A stretch of 64,000 nucleotides of DNA, from contig NZ_CP092106.1 in NCBI RefSeq assembly GCF_029016485.1, positions 1,984,001-2,048,000 of the forward strand, in the 5' to 3' direction. This DNA comes from Vibrio sp. JC009 (GTDB lineage: Bacteria > Pseudomonadota > Gammaproteobacteria > Enterobacterales > Vibrionaceae). The translations under genes and the position numbers were made by a program. The notes beneath the pieces are model-generated. The model worked only from the letters and a program-made list of their open reading frames with translations. It was not told the origin of the DNA and searched no databases. Positions 51,073-60,143 of this stretch are shown in pieces. Numbering within the stretch: position 1 is the stretch's first letter; each line of letters starts with the position of its first letter.

Positions 51073-53349
51073 ATGGCAGAGCAATTTGCTAAAGCTTGGG
51101 AAGGTTTTGCTGAAGGTGAATGGCAAAACGAAGTTAACGTTCGTGACTTTATTCAAAAGAACTATGCACCATATGAAGGTGACGAATCTTTCCTAGTTTC
51201 TGAAGGTACTGAAGCAACTAACAAGCTTTGGGCACAGGTAATGGAAGGCATCAAGCAGGAAAACAGCACTCACGCTCCTGTTGATTTCGATACTTCTCTT
51301 ATCTCTACCATCACTGCACACGATGCTGGTTACATCAACAAAGATCTAGAAACTATCGTTGGTCTACAGACTGACGCTCCACTTAAGCGTGCTATCATCC
51401 CTAACGGTGGTATCCGTATGGTTGAGGGTTCTTGTAAAGCGTACGATCGCGAACTAGACCCAATGGTAAGCAAGATCTACTCTGAGTACCGTAAAACTCA
51501 CAACCAGGGCGTATTCGACATCTACACTCCAGATATCATGAAGTGTCGTAAGTCTGGCGTTCTGACTGGTCTTCCAGATGCTTACGGCCGTGGTCGTATC
51601 ATCGGTGACTACCGTCGTGTTGCTCTATACGGTATCGACTTCCTGATGAAGGACAAGTTCGCTCAGTTCTCTTCTCTAGAAGAAAAATTCCTGAACGGCG
51701 AAGACCTACAGATGACTATGCAGCTTCGTGAAGAAATCGCTGAGCAGCACCGTGCACTAGGCCAGATCAAAGAGATGGCTGCTAAATATGGTTGTGACAT
51801 CGGTCGTCCTGCAGAAACTGCACAAGAAGCTATCCAGTGGACATACTTCGGTTACCTAGCGGCTGTTAAGTCTCAGAACGGTGCTGCAATGTCTCTTGGC
51901 CGTACTTCTACTTTCCTGGATATCTTCATCGAGCGTGATATCGCTGCTGGCAAGATCACTGAAGAACAAGCACAGGAAATGATCGACCACTTCGTAATGA
52001 AACTACGTATGGTTCGTTTCCTACGTACTCCTGAGTACGATGAGCTATTCTCTGGCGACCCAATCTGGGCAACAGAATCTATGGGTGGTATGGGTCTTGA
52101 CGGACGTACTCTTGTAACTCGTACAAACTTCCGTTTCCTAAACAGCCTGTACACTATGGGTCCTTCTCCAGAGCCGAACATCACTGTTCTTTGGTCTGAA
52201 GGTCTTCCAGACGGCTTCAAGCGTTTCTGTGCTAAAGTATCTATCGATACTTCTTCTATCCAGTACGAAAACGACGACCTGATGCGCCCAGACTTCGAGT
52301 CTGATGACTACGCAATCGCATGTTGTGTATCTCCAATGGTTATCGGTAAGCACATGCAGTTCTTCGGTGCTCGTGCAAACCTTGCTAAGACTATGCTTTA
52401 CGCAATCAACGGCGGTGTGGATGAGAAGCTGAAGATCCAGGTTGGTCCTAAGACTGACGCGATCACAGCTGACGTTCTTGATTACGCTGACGTAATGGAT
52501 CGTCTTGACCACTTCATGGACTGGCTGGCTAAGCAGTACGTTACTGCACTTAACTCTATCCACTTCATGCACGACAAGTACAGCTACGAAGCATCTCTGA
52601 TGGCTCTGCATGACCGTGACGTACGTCGTACAATGGCTTGTGGTATCGCTGGTCTGTCTGTTGCAGCTGACTCACTGTCTGCAATCAAGTACGCAACTGT
52701 TAAACCAGTTCGTGACGAAGACGGCATTGCAACTGACTTTGAAGTTGAAGGCGAATATCCTAAGTTTGGTAACAACGACCCACGCGTTGATGACATCGCA
52801 TGTGAACTTGTTACTACATTCATGAACAAGATTCGTGAACTTAAGACTTACCGTGACGCTATCCCAACTCAGTCTATCCTTACTATCACTTCAAACGTGG
52901 TATACGGTAAGAAGACTGGTAACACTCCTGATGGTCGTCAGGCTGGTGCTCCATTTGCTCCAGGTGCAAACCCAATGCACGGTCGTGATGAGAAAGGTGC
53001 TGTAGCATCTCTGACTTCTGTTGGTAAACTACCGTTTGCTGACGCGAAGGATGGTATCTCTTACACATTCTCTATCGTACCTAACGCACTTGGTAAAGAT
53101 GACGCTGCTCAGAAAGCGAACCTGGCTGGTCTGATGGATGGTTACTTCCACCACGAAGCTGGTATCGAAGGCGGTCAGCACCTGAACGTTAACGTTCTAA
53201 ACCGTGAAACTCTTGAAGACGCAGTTAAGAACCCTGAGAAGTACCCTCAGCTAACTATCCGTGTATCTGGTTACGCAGTACGCTTCAACTCTCTGACTCC
53301 AGAGCAGCAAGCAGACGTAATCGCACGTACTTTCACTGAGTCTATGTAA
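51073..53349 (+). CDS. pflB: formate C-acetyltransferase (pyruvate formate-lyase)
   Basis: Glycyl-radical enzyme that splits pyruvate with CoA into acetyl-CoA and formate in anaerobic growth. At 758 residues it is near E. coli PflB (760). The catalytic Cys pair is C417-C418 in ACCVSPM and the radical glycine is G733 in RVSGYAVRF, each one residue before the E. coli position. Codon use is extreme (mostly GGT, CGT, TCT, ACT), typical of a very abundant protein. pflA follows after a terminator and 137 bp. Confidence 0.98.
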   Translation: MAEQFAKAWEGFAEGEWQNEVNVRDFIQKNYAPYEGDESFLVSEGTEATNKLWAQVMEGIKQENSTHAPVDFDTSLISTITAHDAGYINKDLETIVGLQTDAPLKRAIIPNGGIRMVEGSCKAYDRELDPMVSKIYSEYRKTHNQGVFDIYTPDIMKCRKSGVLTGLPDAYGRGRIIGDYRRVALYGIDFLMKDKFAQFSSLEEKFLNGEDLQMTMQLREEIAEQHRALGQIKEMAAKYGCDIGRPAETAQEAIQWTYFGYLAAVKSQNGAAMSLGRTSTFLDIFIERDIAAGKITEEQAQEMIDHFVMKLRMVRFLRTPEYDELFSGDPIWATESMGGMGLDGRTLVTRTNFRFLNSLYTMGPSPEPNITVLWSEGLPDGFKRFCAKVSIDTSSIQYENDDLMRPDFESDDYAIACCVSPMVIGKHMQFFGARANLAKTMLYAINGGVDEKLKIQVGPKTDAITADVLDYADVMDRLDHFMDWLAKQYVTALNSIHFMHDKYSYEASLMALHDRDVRRTMACGIAGLSVAADSLSAIKYATVKPVRDEDGIATDFEVEGEYPKFGNNDPRVDDIACELVTTFMNKIRELKTYRDAIPTQSILTITSNVVYGKKTGNTPDGRQAGAPFAPGANPMHGRDEKGAVASLTSVGKLPFADAKDGISYTFSIVPNALGKDDAAQKANLAGLMDGYFHHEAGIEGGQHLNVNVLNRETLEDAVKNPEKYPQLTIRVSGYAVRFNSLTPEQQADVIARTFTESM

Positions 53350-53377
53350 TTCATAGGTTAGTAAAGTAGAAATACTA

Positions 53378-53404
53378 AGCCCGGCAGTCGCCGGGCTTTT
53401 TTTA
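53378..53404 (+). terminator. rho-independent terminator of pflB
   Basis: 8-bp stem AGCCCGGC/GCCGGGCT with AGTC loop, then seven Ts, 28 bp after the pflB stop; it separates abundant pflB from pflA. Confidence 0.94.
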
Positions 53405-53486
53405 TGTCTCCCCCCCTTCCCCCTCTATTTAATAACGCATATTTGTAATAAAATCAGAGGTAGAAAAACTATTACGAGAGAAGTAT

Positions 53487-54227
53487 ATGTCTACAACTGG
53501 TCGTATTCATTCATTTGAATCCTGCGGAACCGTCGACGGGCCGGGTATCCGCTTTATCGTCTTTCTTCAGGGCTGCATGATGCGCTGCGCCTATTGCCAT
53601 AACCGCGATACCTGGGATATGCATGACGGTAAGGTGGTAACCGTTGATGAGATCATTAATGACGCGAAGTCATACAAGCATTTTATGAATGCATCAGGCG
53701 GCGGTGTAACCTGCTCCGGTGGTGAAGCTATGCTTCAGCCTGAATTTGTGCGTGATTTTTTCCGTGCAGCCAAAGCAGAAGGCATGCATACCTGCCTGGA
53801 TACCAACGGCTATATCCGTAAGCACACAGATGTGATTGATGAAGTGCTGGAAGTATCTGATCTGGTTATGCTGGATCTAAAGCATATGCGCGATGAAATC
53901 CACAAAGATTTTATCGGCGTATCCAATACCCGCGTACTGGACTTTGCCCGCTACCTGCAAAAAATCGGCAAAACCACCTGGATTCGTTACGTTGTTGTGC
54001 CTGGCTATACCGACAGCGAAGAAGATGCTCATCTTCTGGGCGAGTTCATCAAAGATATGGACAATGTAGAAAAAGTAGAACTGCTTCCATATCACAAGCT
54101 TGGCGCTCACAAGTGGGAAGCTCTGGGGCATGATTATCCGTTGGAAGATATCGAGCCACCTTCAAAAGAGACCATGGATAAAATTGTTAATGTGCTTAAG
54201 CAGTATGTTGATAATGTGAAGTACTAA
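53487..54227 (+). CDS. pflA: pyruvate formate-lyase activating enzyme
   Basis: Radical-SAM enzyme that makes the glycyl radical on PflB. 246 residues, as in E. coli. The [4Fe-4S] cysteines are C30, C34 and C37 in [15 protein letters not shown]; the SAM-binding [14 protein letters not shown] motif is near 72-85. The start follows GAGAGAAG. Ordinary codon use, unlike pflB, fits a low-abundance activator. A fold-back repeat element begins 21 bp after the stop. Confidence 0.97.
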   Translation: MSTTGRIHSFESCGTVDGPGIRFIVFLQGCMMRCAYCHNRDTWDMHDGKVVTVDEIINDAKSYKHFMNASGGGVTCSGGEAMLQPEFVRDFFRAAKAEGMHTCLDTNGYIRKHTDVIDEVLEVSDLVMLDLKHMRDEIHKDFIGVSNTRVLDFARYLQKIGKTTWIRYVVVPGYTDSEEDAHLLGEFIKDMDNVEKVELLPYHKLGAHKWEALGHDYPLEDIEPPSKETMDKIVNVLKQYVDNVKY

Positions 54228-54248
54228 TTGAATTAACTCCTGAGAACC

Positions 54249-54357
54249 GAGGCAGTTGTCAGATATCGAACACAGACACACATAAACCCATCCATGGGGT
54301 TCGACCTTGCCTTCCATGGCAAGGACGGTCTGCTTATCGATATCTGACAACTGCCTC
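54249..54357 (-). repeat. fold-back element copy 2: 67-nt core inside 21-bp inverted arms
   Basis: Perfect 21-bp inverted repeats (54249-54269 and 54337-54357) enclose a 67-nt core, 64/67 identical to the core of the 8055-8159 copy on the other strand. The three differences fall in the loop and adjacent pair of the CCTTGCC hairpin and one unpaired base, so the fold is kept. The arms are unrelated to those of copy 1. It lies between pflA and yfbU. The strand given reads TAAGCAGACCGTCC, so the transcript of the flanking genes carries the complement, just as in the cmoM-mukF gap. Confidence 0.85.
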
Positions 54358-54497
54358 TCCCTCAACTCCTCCTAACTGACCTCCGATAGCACAGCGGACT
54401 CTCATTTGAATCCATAAATGTTGAGAATATGTTGCCGCTCTCCCAAATGCTGTTAATCTAAAGGAAAATAAAACAAACCCATCTTTGAGGTCAAAAA

Positions 54498-54998
54498 ATG
54501 GAAATGACAAACGCTCAACGCCTTATCCTTTCAAACCAGTACTATCTGATGTCGCAAATGAACCCTGAAAATGCGGCTAAGTACAGAAGACTGCAAACCA
54601 TTGTTGAACGTGGCTACGGGCTGCAGATGCGTGAACTGGACAAACAGTTTGGTGAAATCACTGAAGACGAGTGCCGCGAAATCATCAATATCATGGAGAT
54701 GTTTCATGCCATGCAGGAATCTAACCGTATGCTTTCTGATGAAGAGCGAAGCAAGGTAGACCAGCGCCGCCTGCAGTTCCTTGGTTTTGATATCGCCAGC
54801 GAATCGCAGCTTGTTCACTATGTAAGATTTTTGGTTGATTCTGAAGGTTTGTATCCGCAATTTGACAAGGCAGATCACCACTTCAACTCACAAATGCCTA
54901 TGCTGGATAAATACCGCCGTATGCTGACAACCTGGCGGAATTGCCCTAGACAGTATCACTTATCGGCAGCCGAGTTTGTGCAAATATTTAATGCATAA
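54498..54998 (+). CDS. yfbU: YfbU family protein
   Basis: 166-residue YfbU-domain protein of unknown biochemical role, linked to cell death in E. coli studies. [29 protein letters not shown] (split here at residues 3-31), [16 protein letters not shown] and [15 protein letters not shown] match the family. Monocistronic, with its own terminator; neighbours pflA and prkA are functionally unrelated. Confidence 0.93.
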   Translation: MEMTNAQRLILSNQYYLMSQMNPENAAKYRRLQTIVERGYGLQMRELDKQFGEITEDECREIINIMEMFHAMQESNRMLSDEERSKVDQRRLQFLGFDIASESQLVHYVRFLVDSEGLYPQFDKADHHFNSQMPMLDKYRRMLTTWRNCPRQYHLSAAEFVQIFNA

Positions 54999-55009
54999 CC
55001 CTCTTTCTC

Positions 55010-55034
55010 AGAGCCTGCAAATGCAGGCTCTTTT
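55010..55034 (+). terminator. rho-independent terminator of yfbU
   Basis: 9-bp stem AGAGCCTGC/GCAGGCTCT with AAAT loop, followed by TTTCTT, 11 bp after the stop. Confidence 0.9.
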
Positions 55035-55214
55035 CTTGATATAAATCAAATCACACAACCCCCTGACCTTCCCTGTTTTACTTCTCTGCAAGCATAGATT
55101 CCACGAAATAAATCCATATTTTTTAAGCAAAACCTGAATAACGATCTAGGCTTAAGAGTGAATGATAAGTATTTTTTCGCCGTGATCAATGTGAAGGATT
55201 AGAGGGGTTTCGCG

Positions 55215-57149
55215 ATGAGTATTTTTGACCATTATCAGGCACGCTACGAAGCAGCCAAGGATGAAGAACTTTCTTTGCAGGAGTTCTTAACTTTATGTCA
55301 GAAAGATAAGAGTGCATACGCAAATGCAGCAGAAAGGCTACTACTTGCCATTGGCGAACCTGAAACCATCGACACGGCCCAGGATCCACGATTAAGCCGT
55401 ATATTCTCTAACCGTGTCATCTCAAGGTATAAAACCTTTGAAGACTTTTATGGCATGGAAGACTCCATCGAACAGATAGTTTCTTACCTGAAACATGCAG
55501 CACAAGGACTGGAAGAACGTAAGCAGATCCTTTACTTACTTGGCCCTGTGGGTGGCGGTAAATCGTCACTGGCAGAGAAACTGAAAGCTCTGATGGAAAA
55601 AATGCCTATTTTCGTACTCTCTGCAAACGGCGAGCGGAGCCCGGTTAACGACCATCCATTCTGTCTTTTTGACGCAACGGAAGACGCTGAATTACTGAAA
55701 AAAGAGTACGGTATTGAACGGCGCTACCTTCGCTCTATTATGTCCCCGTGGGCAGCGAAACGTCTGCATGAATTCGGTGGTGATATCACCAAATTTAAAG
55801 TGGTGAAAGTTCGTCCGTCGATTCTTGATCAGGTCGCTGTGGCGAAAACAGAGCCGGGTGACGAGAACAACCAGGATATTTCCTCACTGGTAGGTAAAGT
55901 GGATATCCGTCAGCTTGAGCATTTCTCTCAGGACGATCCGGACGCTTACGCCTATTCAGGCGCTCTGTGTAAAGCCAACCAGGGCATGATGGAGTTTGTG
56001 GAAATGTTTAAAGCGCCAATCAAGGTGCTGCACCCACTGCTGACTGCAACCCAGGAAGGCAACTACAACGGTACTGAAGGTCTTTCCGCATTGCCGTTTG
56101 ACGGCATGATTCTGGCCCACTCCAACGAATCCGAGTGGCAGACATTCCGCAACAATAAAAACAACGAAGCCTTTTTAGACCGTGTTTATATTGTAAAAGT
56201 ACCTTACTGTCTGCGCGTTTCTGAAGAAGTCCGGATCTACAAAAAACTGCTTGAACACAGTGAGCTGTCTAAGTCTCCTTGCGCGCCAAGTACTCTGGAT
56301 ATGCTGGCTCAGTTTAGTGTGCTTTCACGGATTAAAGATCCTGAAAACTCCTCCATCTTCTCCAAGATGCGGGTTTACGATGGTGAAACACTAAAAGATA
56401 CCGATCCGAAAGCGAAAAGCTATCAGGAATACCGCGACTTTGCCGGTGTAGACGAAGGTATGTCCGGTCTGTCCACCCGCTTTGCGTTTAAGATTCTGTC
56501 CCGCGTATTTAACTTTGACCAGACCGAAGTGGCGGCCAACCCGGTTCATCTGTTCTACGTGATTGAGCAGCAGGTAGAGCGTGAGCAGTTCCCGCCGGAA
56601 ATGGCAGAACGCTATCTGGAATTCCTGAAAGGCTACCTGGTACCTAAATACATAGAGTTTATCGGTAAAGAAATCCAGACCGCTTACTTAGAGTCCTACT
56701 CTGAGTATGGTCAGAATATCTTTGACCGCTATGTCACCTACGCTGACTTCTGGATTCAGGATCAGGAATACCGCGACCCTGAAACCGGCCAGCTGTTTGA
56801 CCGCTCCGCATTGAATGCAGAGCTGGAAAAAATTGAAAAGCCAGCCGGTATCAGCAACCCGAAAGACTTCCGTAATGAGATTGTCAACTTCGTGCTGCGT
56901 GCTAAAGCCAGCAACAACGGTACTAACCCTGTCTGGACCAGTTACGAAAAACTTCGCACTGTGATCGAGAAGAAAATGTTCTCCAACACTGAAGAGCTGC
57001 TTCCTGTTATCTCATTTAATGCGAAGACTTCCACTGACGACCAGAAGAAGCACGACGACTTTGTCGCCCGTATGATGGAGAAAGGCTACACCAAGAAACA
57101 AGTCAGATTGTTGTCTGAGTGGTATTTACGCGTACGTAAATCCTCTTAA
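55215..57149 (+). CDS. yeaG: PrkA-type serine protein kinase (YeaG)
   Basis: 644 residues, equal to E. coli YeaG. N-terminal AAA-like domain with P-loop LGPVGGGKSSLAEK near 115 and Walker B-like LFDATED; C-terminal PrkA kinase domain (LSTRFAFKILSRVFNFD from about 415). First gene of the conserved trio yeaG-yeaH-ycgB, a stress and stationary-phase operon in enterics. The start MSIFDHYQARYEAAKDEE follows GAGGGGTT. A stable hairpin lies between it and yeaH. Confidence 0.95.
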   Translation: MSIFDHYQARYEAAKDEELSLQEFLTLCQKDKSAYANAAERLLLAIGEPETIDTAQDPRLSRIFSNRVISRYKTFEDFYGMEDSIEQIVSYLKHAAQGLEERKQILYLLGPVGGGKSSLAEKLKALMEKMPIFVLSANGERSPVNDHPFCLFDATEDAELLKKEYGIERRYLRSIMSPWAAKRLHEFGGDITKFKVVKVRPSILDQVAVAKTEPGDENNQDISSLVGKVDIRQLEHFSQDDPDAYAYSGALCKANQGMMEFVEMFKAPIKVLHPLLTATQEGNYNGTEGLSALPFDGMILAHSNESEWQTFRNNKNNEAFLDRVYIVKVPYCLRVSEEVRIYKKLLEHSELSKSPCAPSTLDMLAQFSVLSRIKDPENSSIFSKMRVYDGETLKDTDPKAKSYQEYRDFAGVDEGMSGLSTRFAFKILSRVFNFDQTEVAANPVHLFYVIEQQVEREQFPPEMAERYLEFLKGYLVPKYIEFIGKEIQTAYLESYSEYGQNIFDRYVTYADFWIQDQEYRDPETGQLFDRSALNAELEKIEKPAGISNPKDFRNEIVNFVLRAKASNNGTNPVWTSYEKLRTVIEKKMFSNTEELLPVISFNAKTSTDDQKKHDDFVARMMEKGYTKKQVRLLSEWYLRVRKSS

Positions 57150-57175
57150 CACATGAAACTTTTTGTGAGAGCAGG

Positions 57176-57207
57176 ACGCTAGCGGCCACACCCGTGGCAG
57201 CTAGCGT
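57176..57207 (+). other. intercistronic hairpin between yeaG and yeaH
   Basis: Stem ACGCTAGC/GCTAGCGT (8 bp), a G-A mismatch, then GCCAC/GTGGC (5 bp) around ACCC. No T-run follows, so it is not a terminator; it ends 30 bp before the yeaH start and may be an mRNA processing or stabilising element that sets different levels of the two proteins. Confidence 0.7.
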
Positions 57208-57237
57208 TAACTCTGAGGTGTTTACAAGGAGTAACTC

Positions 57238-58512
57238 ATGGCACAATTTATCGACAGAAGGCTGAACGGTAAAAACAAAAGCACCGTCAACCGGCAGCGC
57301 TTTTTAAGACGCCATAAAGAAGCCATCAAAGAATCGGTGGCAGATGCCGTTAACCGACGCTCGATCACAGATACGGATTCGGGCGAAGATATCGCTATCC
57401 CGCATAAAGACATCAAAGAGCCGTCATTTCATCAGGGTCAGGGCGGTAACCGCGAGCGCGTGCATCCGGGTAACGATCAGTTTATCACCGGTGACAAAAT
57501 GGAACGCCCGAAAGGTGGCGGCGGAGGCGGTGGTGGCTCAGGTGAAGGGGAAGCCAGCCCGGACGGCGAAGGTCAGGACGAGTTTGTATTCCAGATTTCA
57601 AAAGATGAATATCTGGATATTCTGTTTGAAGACCTTGAGCTTCCTAATCTGCGTAAAAACCAGATCAATAAAATCACCGAGTGGAAAACCACCCGCGCCG
57701 GATACCAGACTGCCGGTATTCCTGCCAATATCGCCATTGTCCGCTCACTTCAGCAATCTCTTGCCCGCCGCACCGCAATGACAGCCGGAAAACGCAGAGC
57801 CCTGAAAGAGCTGGAGCAAGAACTGGAGCGCATCAAAGAAGGCGAACCGGCACAGCCTCTGGAAGAGAACCGAATCAAAGCTGAAATCGCAGAGCTTCGA
57901 GAAAAGATTCAGAAAGTGCCCTTTATCGACAGCTTTGATATGCGGTTTAAGAACTATGAAAAACGCCCTGTCCCATCCAGCCAGGCAGTGATGTTCTGTC
58001 TGATGGACGTTTCCGGCTCCATGGATCAGGCAACCAAAGATATTGCCAAGCGTTTCTACGTCCTGCTTTATATGTTCCTTAACCGAACCTATGAAAATGT
58101 CGATGTGGTCTTTATCCGCCACCACACTCAGGCCAAAGAGGTGGATGAGCAGGAGTTCTTCTACTCACAGGAGACCGGGGGAACCATAGTATCCAGTGCG
58201 CTTAAACTGATGAAAGATATTGTCGCCGACAGGTACCCTCAGGCGGAATGGAATATCTACGCCGCTCAGGCATCCGATGGCGATAACTGGGCAGACGATT
58301 CACCAAAATGCCGGGATCTGCTGCAGGAAAACCTGCTGCCGAGCTGCCAGTATTACTCTTACATCGAAATCACCCGCCGGACACATCAGACCCTGTGGCA
58401 TGAGTATGAAAAGCTTCAGTCCCAATACGATAACTTCGCCATGAAACACATACGTGGAGTGGACGATATTTTCCCTGTATTCCGGGAACTGTTCCACAAA
58501 GAGTCAGATTAG
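57238..58512 (+). CDS. yeaH: YeaH (DUF444, vWA-like)
   Basis: 424 residues. N-terminal [20 protein letters not shown] is the DUF444 signature; a glycine-rich linker lies at about 97-115 ([13 protein letters not shown]). The von Willebrand A domain from about 255 has the metal-site motif [14 protein letters not shown]. Probable partner of the YeaG kinase. AAGGAG precedes the start. The ycgB start lies 10 bp after the stop. Confidence 0.95.
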   Translation: MAQFIDRRLNGKNKSTVNRQRFLRRHKEAIKESVADAVNRRSITDTDSGEDIAIPHKDIKEPSFHQGQGGNRERVHPGNDQFITGDKMERPKGGGGGGGGSGEGEASPDGEGQDEFVFQISKDEYLDILFEDLELPNLRKNQINKITEWKTTRAGYQTAGIPANIAIVRSLQQSLARRTAMTAGKRRALKELEQELERIKEGEPAQPLEENRIKAEIAELREKIQKVPFIDSFDMRFKNYEKRPVPSSQAVMFCLMDVSGSMDQATKDIAKRFYVLLYMFLNRTYENVDVVFIRHHTQAKEVDEQEFFYSQETGGTIVSSALKLMKDIVADRYPQAEWNIYAAQASDGDNWADDSPKCRDLLQENLLPSCQYYSYIEITRRTHQTLWHEYEKLQSQYDNFAMKHIRGVDDIFPVFRELFHKESD

Positions 58513-58522
58513 GGAGAACTGC

Positions 58523-60049
58523 ATGGCAACTGAGACCAAAAGCAAAGCTTTGCCGGACGGGCCTGACTGGACTTTCAGTATGCTGGAAGACTACCACCGG
58601 GAAATACGCCGAGTGGCGGAGCACTACCGTCTGGATACTTATCAGAACCAGATAGAAGTGATTACTTCCGAACAGATGATGGATGCCTACTCAAGCATCG
58701 GTATGCCGATCAATTACCATCACTGGTCATTCGGTAAGAAATTTATTCAGACAGAGCAGAACTATAAACAGGGCCAGATGGGACTGGCGTATGAAATCGT
58801 CATTAACTCCGATCCCTGTATCGCTTATCTGATGGAAGAAAACAGCGTCACTATGCAGGCGCTGGTTATTGCTCACGCCTCGTACGGGCATAACTCCTTC
58901 TTCAAAGGCAACTATCTGTTCCAGACCTGGACGGACGCCAGCTCTATCATCGACTACCTGATTTTTGCCCGTAACTATATCTCTGAGTGCGAAGAGAAAC
59001 ATGGCGAAGAGGAGGTAGAACAGATCCTGGACTCCTGTCATGCACTAATGAATTTTGGTGTGGACAGATATAAACGCCCGGAAAAGATTTCCATTGCCGA
59101 AGAGAAGATTCGTCAGGAGGAGCGCGAAAACTACCTGCAATCTCAGGTAAACGATTTATGGAGAACCGTTCCTAAGTCTAAGGAAAAGACCGAAGAAGAG
59201 AAAATGCGTTTTCCTCAGGAGCCTCAGGAAAACCTGCTCTACTTTATTGAAAAAAACGCCCCGCTTCTGGAGCCATGGCAACGCGAGATTGTCAGAATCG
59301 TACGTAAAGTCAGTCAGTACTTCTATCCGCAAAAGCAGACTCAGGTGATGAACGAAGGCTGGGCAACATTCTGGCACTACACCATTCTCAACCATCTTTA
59401 CGATGAAGGTCTGGTGACCGACAAGTTTATTCTGGAATTTCTGCACAGCCATACCAATGTGGTGGCTCAGCCTCCGTATAACAGCCCTTACTACAGCGGT
59501 ATCAACCCCTATGCGCTGGGCTTTGCTATGTTTCAGGATATCCGCCGTATCTGTGAAGAGCCCACCGATGAGGATAAAGAGTGGTTCCCGGATCTTGCGG
59601 GAAGCGACTGGCTGGATGCCCTGCACTTTGCCATGAATAACTTTAAGGACGAAAGCTTTATCTCTCAGTACCTTTCTCCAAAGCTGATCCGGGACTTTAA
59701 ACTATTCTCTGTTCTGGATGACGACCGGAAAAACTACATTGAAGTGAATGCCATCCACGATGACCCGGGTTATCGGAAGATAAGAGAAACTCTGGCTTCT
59801 CAGTATAACCTGAGTAATCTGGAGCCCAATATCCAGGTCTGGAGTGTGGATGTGCGGGGTGATCGCTCAATAACCCTTCAGTATGTTCCACACAACCGGA
59901 TTCCTTTAGATGACAGTTATCACGAAGTGTTAAAACACCTTCATCGTCTGTGGGGCTTTGAAGTGATTCTGGAGGAGATCACAGATACCGGCAGAAGAAA
60001 TATTCTGGGCACCTGTCCAAAACGTGGCGTAACAACGCCGGAAAACTAA
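58523..60049 (+). CDS. ycgB: SpoVR family protein YcgB
   Basis: 508 residues (E. coli 510). The start MATETKSKALPDGPDWTF with GGGAG upstream is preferred to an in-frame start 23 codons earlier inside yeaH. SpoVR-family blocks: ITSEQMMDAYSSIGMPINYHHWSFG, ALVIAHASYGHNSFFKGNYL (split near 105-124), and MNEGWATFWHYTILNHLYDEG near 295. Third gene of the yeaGH-ycgB operon. Molecular function unknown; related to B. subtilis SpoVR (spore cortex). Confidence 0.95.
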   Translation: MATETKSKALPDGPDWTFSMLEDYHREIRRVAEHYRLDTYQNQIEVITSEQMMDAYSSIGMPINYHHWSFGKKFIQTEQNYKQGQMGLAYEIVINSDPCIAYLMEENSVTMQALVIAHASYGHNSFFKGNYLFQTWTDASSIIDYLIFARNYISECEEKHGEEEVEQILDSCHALMNFGVDRYKRPEKISIAEEKIRQEERENYLQSQVNDLWRTVPKSKEKTEEEKMRFPQEPQENLLYFIEKNAPLLEPWQREIVRIVRKVSQYFYPQKQTQVMNEGWATFWHYTILNHLYDEGLVTDKFILEFLHSHTNVVAQPPYNSPYYSGINPYALGFAMFQDIRRICEEPTDEDKEWFPDLAGSDWLDALHFAMNNFKDESFISQYLSPKLIRDFKLFSVLDDDRKNYIEVNAIHDDPGYRKIRETLASQYNLSNLEPNIQVWSVDVRGDRSITLQYVPHNRIPLDDSYHEVLKHLHRLWGFEVILEEITDTGRRNILGTCPKRGVTTPEN

Positions 60050-60054
60050 AACCT

Positions 60055-60083
60055 GCGCCTCCGTTCAGGGAGGCGCTATATTT
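60055..60083 (+). terminator. rho-independent terminator of the yeaGH-ycgB operon
   Basis: 8-bp stem GCGCCTCC/GGAGGCGC with a 6-nt loop, then TATATTTT, 5 bp after the ycgB stop. Confidence 0.85.
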
Positions 60084-60143
60084 TGAAGGATTTCTCATTA
60101 TCATCTACGCTATTAAGTAATTAGATGATAAGAGGGGCAGCGT

